NCBI GenBank assembly: GCA_003229495.1
Contig: QIEB01000147.1
Coordinates: 1-7,610, forward strand
Direction: 5' to 3'
Length of the DNA: 7,610 nucleotides
Source of the DNA: Flammeovirgaceae bacterium
GTDB lineage: Bacteria > Bacteroidota > Bacteroidia > Cytophagales > Cyclobacteriaceae
Made by a program: the position numbers and the translations under genes. Shown here piece after piece: positions 5,842 to 7,610 of this stretch; position 1 is the first letter of the stretch; the number at the start of each line of letters is the position of its first letter. The notes beneath the pieces were generated by a model that did no database searches, was not told the origin of the DNA, and saw nothing but the letters and a program-made list of their open reading frames with translations.

Positions 5842-6855
5842 ATGAAAAAGGTGAGTAATCGCAGAATGTTTGTTAAAAATGCCACCTGTCTGGCCGCCGG
5901 TATGGGCCTCTACGGAAGTGCCTCTGCAGTGCCCCTGGGTGATCCCATCTCAGGTTTAATGGGGGCAGACCCATTGCCTGATAATCCACTAGTTTTATTT
6001 GATAATTTCCATGTGGGAAATCGACGATCCTATTCCTGGAAAGCTAAATTTGCTGCAGCACAAAGCGCGGGATTCGATGGATTCGAGTTTGCCGTGGTTG
6101 ACCCCAAATCTGACAATTGGAAAGAAGCCATGGACCTGGTGCCTACTACCAACTTTAAGCACTGGGGGTTTCATTGGACAACCCGAGCGGTGATTGACAG
6201 GAACGCTGATAAAATAGAGGCAGAAATAGAGAAAATAATTGAAAACGTGGAGTTATGCGGTAAGCTCCCCTTAAAACCTTATTACACCCTTTCCCTAAGT
6301 GGTACCGACGAACTCGGGGGGCCAACCATTCATGAAAGAGGGTCTGCCAAAGCGGAGGATCGTCATTGGGAAAGGGCTTATAAAATTATTGCTGCATATG
6401 ATAAAGCCTGCAAACAAAATGGGGTACGCGGTTCAATTTATCCACATGTTAATTGGGTTTGTGATACTCCTCAATCTGCATTTAAGATATTGAAGGGGGC
6501 AAACGCATCTACCATAGGTCCTGCTTTTTGTTCTCACCATTGGTATGCCAATGAAAGATCTGATGAGTTGGATGATGTGTTAGCTAATCCTATGATGCAG
6601 CGGTTGAATTATGTAGTACTAACTAATGGGATTTTCACTGAGTCTAGTTTTCAGGCAGTCCGTTTCGATGAGGGTCAAATTGACATGGCCTGGGTACTTG
6701 CGAAATTGTATGAATTTAGATATACTGGGCCTATCTCTTCACAAGGTTGGACCATTGGAGGTGACCCCTATGAAGCCTGTAAGCGATTTGTTGACGGTGT
6801 AAATTCCCTACGAAAGCGGTTTATTGAGCATCCAGAGCTTAACCCGCTGGTATAA
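5842..6855 (+). CDS. Exported xylose-isomerase-like TIM-barrel protein (sugar phosphate isomerase/epimerase family)
   Basis: This 337-residue protein starts with a probable Tat signal: N-R-R-M-F-V-K (6-12), a short weakly hydrophobic stretch, and A-x-A cleavage near residue 29 (G-S-A-S-A). It should fold in the cytoplasm, perhaps around a metal, and then be exported. The mature part is an AP-endonuclease-2/xylose-isomerase-like TIM barrel. Segments that resemble the usual metal and substrate positions are SAGFDGFEF (Glu82), GSIYPHVNW (His202), FCSHHWY (His232/233), and FDEGQIDM (275-282) followed by the YTGPISSQGW strand (294-303). At the last strand the common glutamate is replaced by Gln301, a substitution that I associate with one subgroup of these proteins. 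Relatives include epimerases, isomerases and the DgpC-type partner in C-glycoside cleavage, so the reaction is open. It lies 14 bases after the dehydrogenase and 27 before the oxidoreductase. The start is fixed by the signal peptide; an ATG at 5837 runs into TGA. Confidence 0.87.
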   Translation: MKKVSNRRMFVKNATCLAAGMGLYGSASAVPLGDPISGLMGADPLPDNPLVLFDNFHVGNRRSYSWKAKFAAAQSAGFDGFEFAVVDPKSDNWKEAMDLVPTTNFKHWGFHWTTRAVIDRNADKIEAEIEKIIENVELCGKLPLKPYYTLSLSGTDELGGPTIHERGSAKAEDRHWERAYKIIAAYDKACKQNGVRGSIYPHVNWVCDTPQSAFKILKGANASTIGPAFCSHHWYANERSDELDDVLANPMMQRLNYVVLTNGIFTESSFQAVRFDEGQIDMAWVLAKLYEFRYTGPISSQGWTIGGDPYEACKRFVDGVNSLRKRFIEHPELNPLV

Positions 6856-6882
6856 TTCAACTGACAATTATTCAATACGATT

Positions 6883-7610
6883 ATGGAAGACAAAATTAGA
6901 GTTGCCCTGGCGGGATTGGGCTTTGGAGCTGAGTTCATCCCGATTTATCTAAATCACCCAAATGCTCATCTGGTAGCTATTTGCCAGCGCACCGAATCAA
7001 AGATGAATGCATTGGGTGATGCATTTGGCATTGATCAAAGATACACATCATTTGAAGATCTCATTCAAGACCCGGATATTGATGCGGTGCACATCAATAC
7101 TCCCATCCCGGATCATGGCTGGCAATCAATAGCGGCTTTAAAAGCAGGTAAACATGTGGCATGTACAGTCCCCATGGCTACCACTGTAGAAGAATGTCAG
7201 GAGATTGTCTCTCTATGCGAAGAAAAAGGACTCACTTATATGATGATGGAAACCGTGGTTTATTCCAGAGAGTTCCTTTATATAAAAGAACTCTACGAAG
7301 AGGGTGAGTTGGGCAAAATACAATTTCTAAAAGCCAGTCATCAACAGGATATGGACGGCTGGCCAGACTACTGGCCGGGACTGCCTCCCATGCACTATGC
7401 GACACATTGTGTGGGGCCGGTTTTAGCTTTGACCAGGGACCAGGCTGAATATGTTTCCTGTTTTGGTTCAGGTACTATAAGAGAGGATCTGCATCCACAT
7501 TATGACAGCCCGTTTGCTGTTGAATCTACCCAGATCAAGTTTAAAGATTCTGACTTGAGCGCTCATGTTTACCGGTCATTGTTTGACGTGGCCCGGCAAT
7601 ACCGGGAGAG
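6883..7610 (+). CDS. Gfo/Idh/MocA family NAD(P)-dependent oxidoreductase (partial, 3' end missing)
   Basis: 242 codons are present and the frame runs off the right edge; full-length members have about 350-400. The N-terminal Rossmann fold is clear: VALAGLGFGAEF (7-18) is the dinucleotide-binding glycine loop, followed by strand-2 AICQR (32-36), the DIDAVHINTP strand (65-74) and AALKAGKHVACTVPMA (84-99). The last block normally ends in E-K-P, whose lysine takes part in catalysis; here it reads T-V-P (95-97). From about 125 the C-terminal alpha/beta domain begins, with GELGKIQFLKA (141-151) and PPMHYATHCVGP (168-179), where His171 or His175 may be the family's catalytic histidine. There is no signal peptide, so it is cytoplasmic, unlike the two genes before it. 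The family oxidises or reduces sugars, inositols and similar compounds, and members such as ThuB and DgpA make 3-keto sugars; its substrate here is unknown. It is the third gene of the operon, 27 bases after the isomerase-like gene. Confidence 0.9.
   Translation, partial: MEDKIRVALAGLGFGAEFIPIYLNHPNAHLVAICQRTESKMNALGDAFGIDQRYTSFEDLIQDPDIDAVHINTPIPDHGWQSIAALKAGKHVACTVPMATTVEECQEIVSLCEEKGLTYMMMETVVYSREFLYIKELYEEGELGKIQFLKASHQQDMDGWPDYWPGLPPMHYATHCVGPVLALTRDQAEYVSCFGSGTIREDLHPHYDSPFAVESTQIKFKDSDLSAHVYRSLFDVARQYRE

Overview
The window looks like chromosomal DNA from a Bacteroidota bacterium, most likely of the Cytophagales type. This rests on moderate A+T content, start codons with almost no Shine-Dalgarno sequence, several exact TAnnTTTG boxes (the Bacteroidota -7 promoter element) in intergenic DNA, abundant lipoprotein signal peptides (one ending C-K-D-D-E, which resembles the Bacteroidota surface-export signal), and a CCTGCCTGCC/GGTAGGCAGG palindrome of a kind common between genes in this phylum. 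No rRNA, tRNA, CRISPR array or insertion sequence is visible.

Layout. Positions 1-138 (minus) hold the first 46 codons of a probably surface-exposed, leucine-rich-repeat-type lipoprotein. After a 270 bp divergent spacer comes a ThuA-like lipoprotein (409-1185, plus). A long A/T-only inverted repeat (1189-1241) separates its end from a convergent minus-strand cluster. Read in its own direction, that cluster contains a DinB-family protein (3043-2555), a DUF1569 (DinB-superfamily) gene broken by a one-base frameshift (2472-2031) and a class I SAM methyltransferase (1917-1273). A second divergent spacer (3044-3229) leads to a tight plus-strand operon of three genes: an 865-residue lipoprotein combining a glucose/sorbosone-dehydrogenase-type propeller, HEAT-like helices and a cytochrome c domain (3230-5827); a Tat-signal-bearing xylose-isomerase-like TIM barrel (5842-6855); and a Gfo/Idh/MocA oxidoreductase cut by the window end (6883-7610).

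How they may work together. ThuA-like proteins, propeller/cytochrome c dehydrogenases, xylose-isomerase-like epimerases and Gfo/Idh/MocA enzymes recur together in Bacteroidota and Planctomycetota. Relatives of the last two take part in 3-keto-sugar chemistry: ThuB oxidises trehalose, and the DgpA/DgpB-DgpC enzymes oxidise and then cleave C-glycosides. The most attractive reading is a carbohydrate-oxidation locus in which the envelope-anchored dehydrogenase passes electrons to a c-type heme, an exported TIM-barrel enzyme acts on the product, and a cytoplasmic Gfo/Idh/MocA protein completes or parallels the step. The substrate cannot be read from the sequence. The minus-strand cluster has no obvious link to this pathway and sits between the ThuA gene and the rest.
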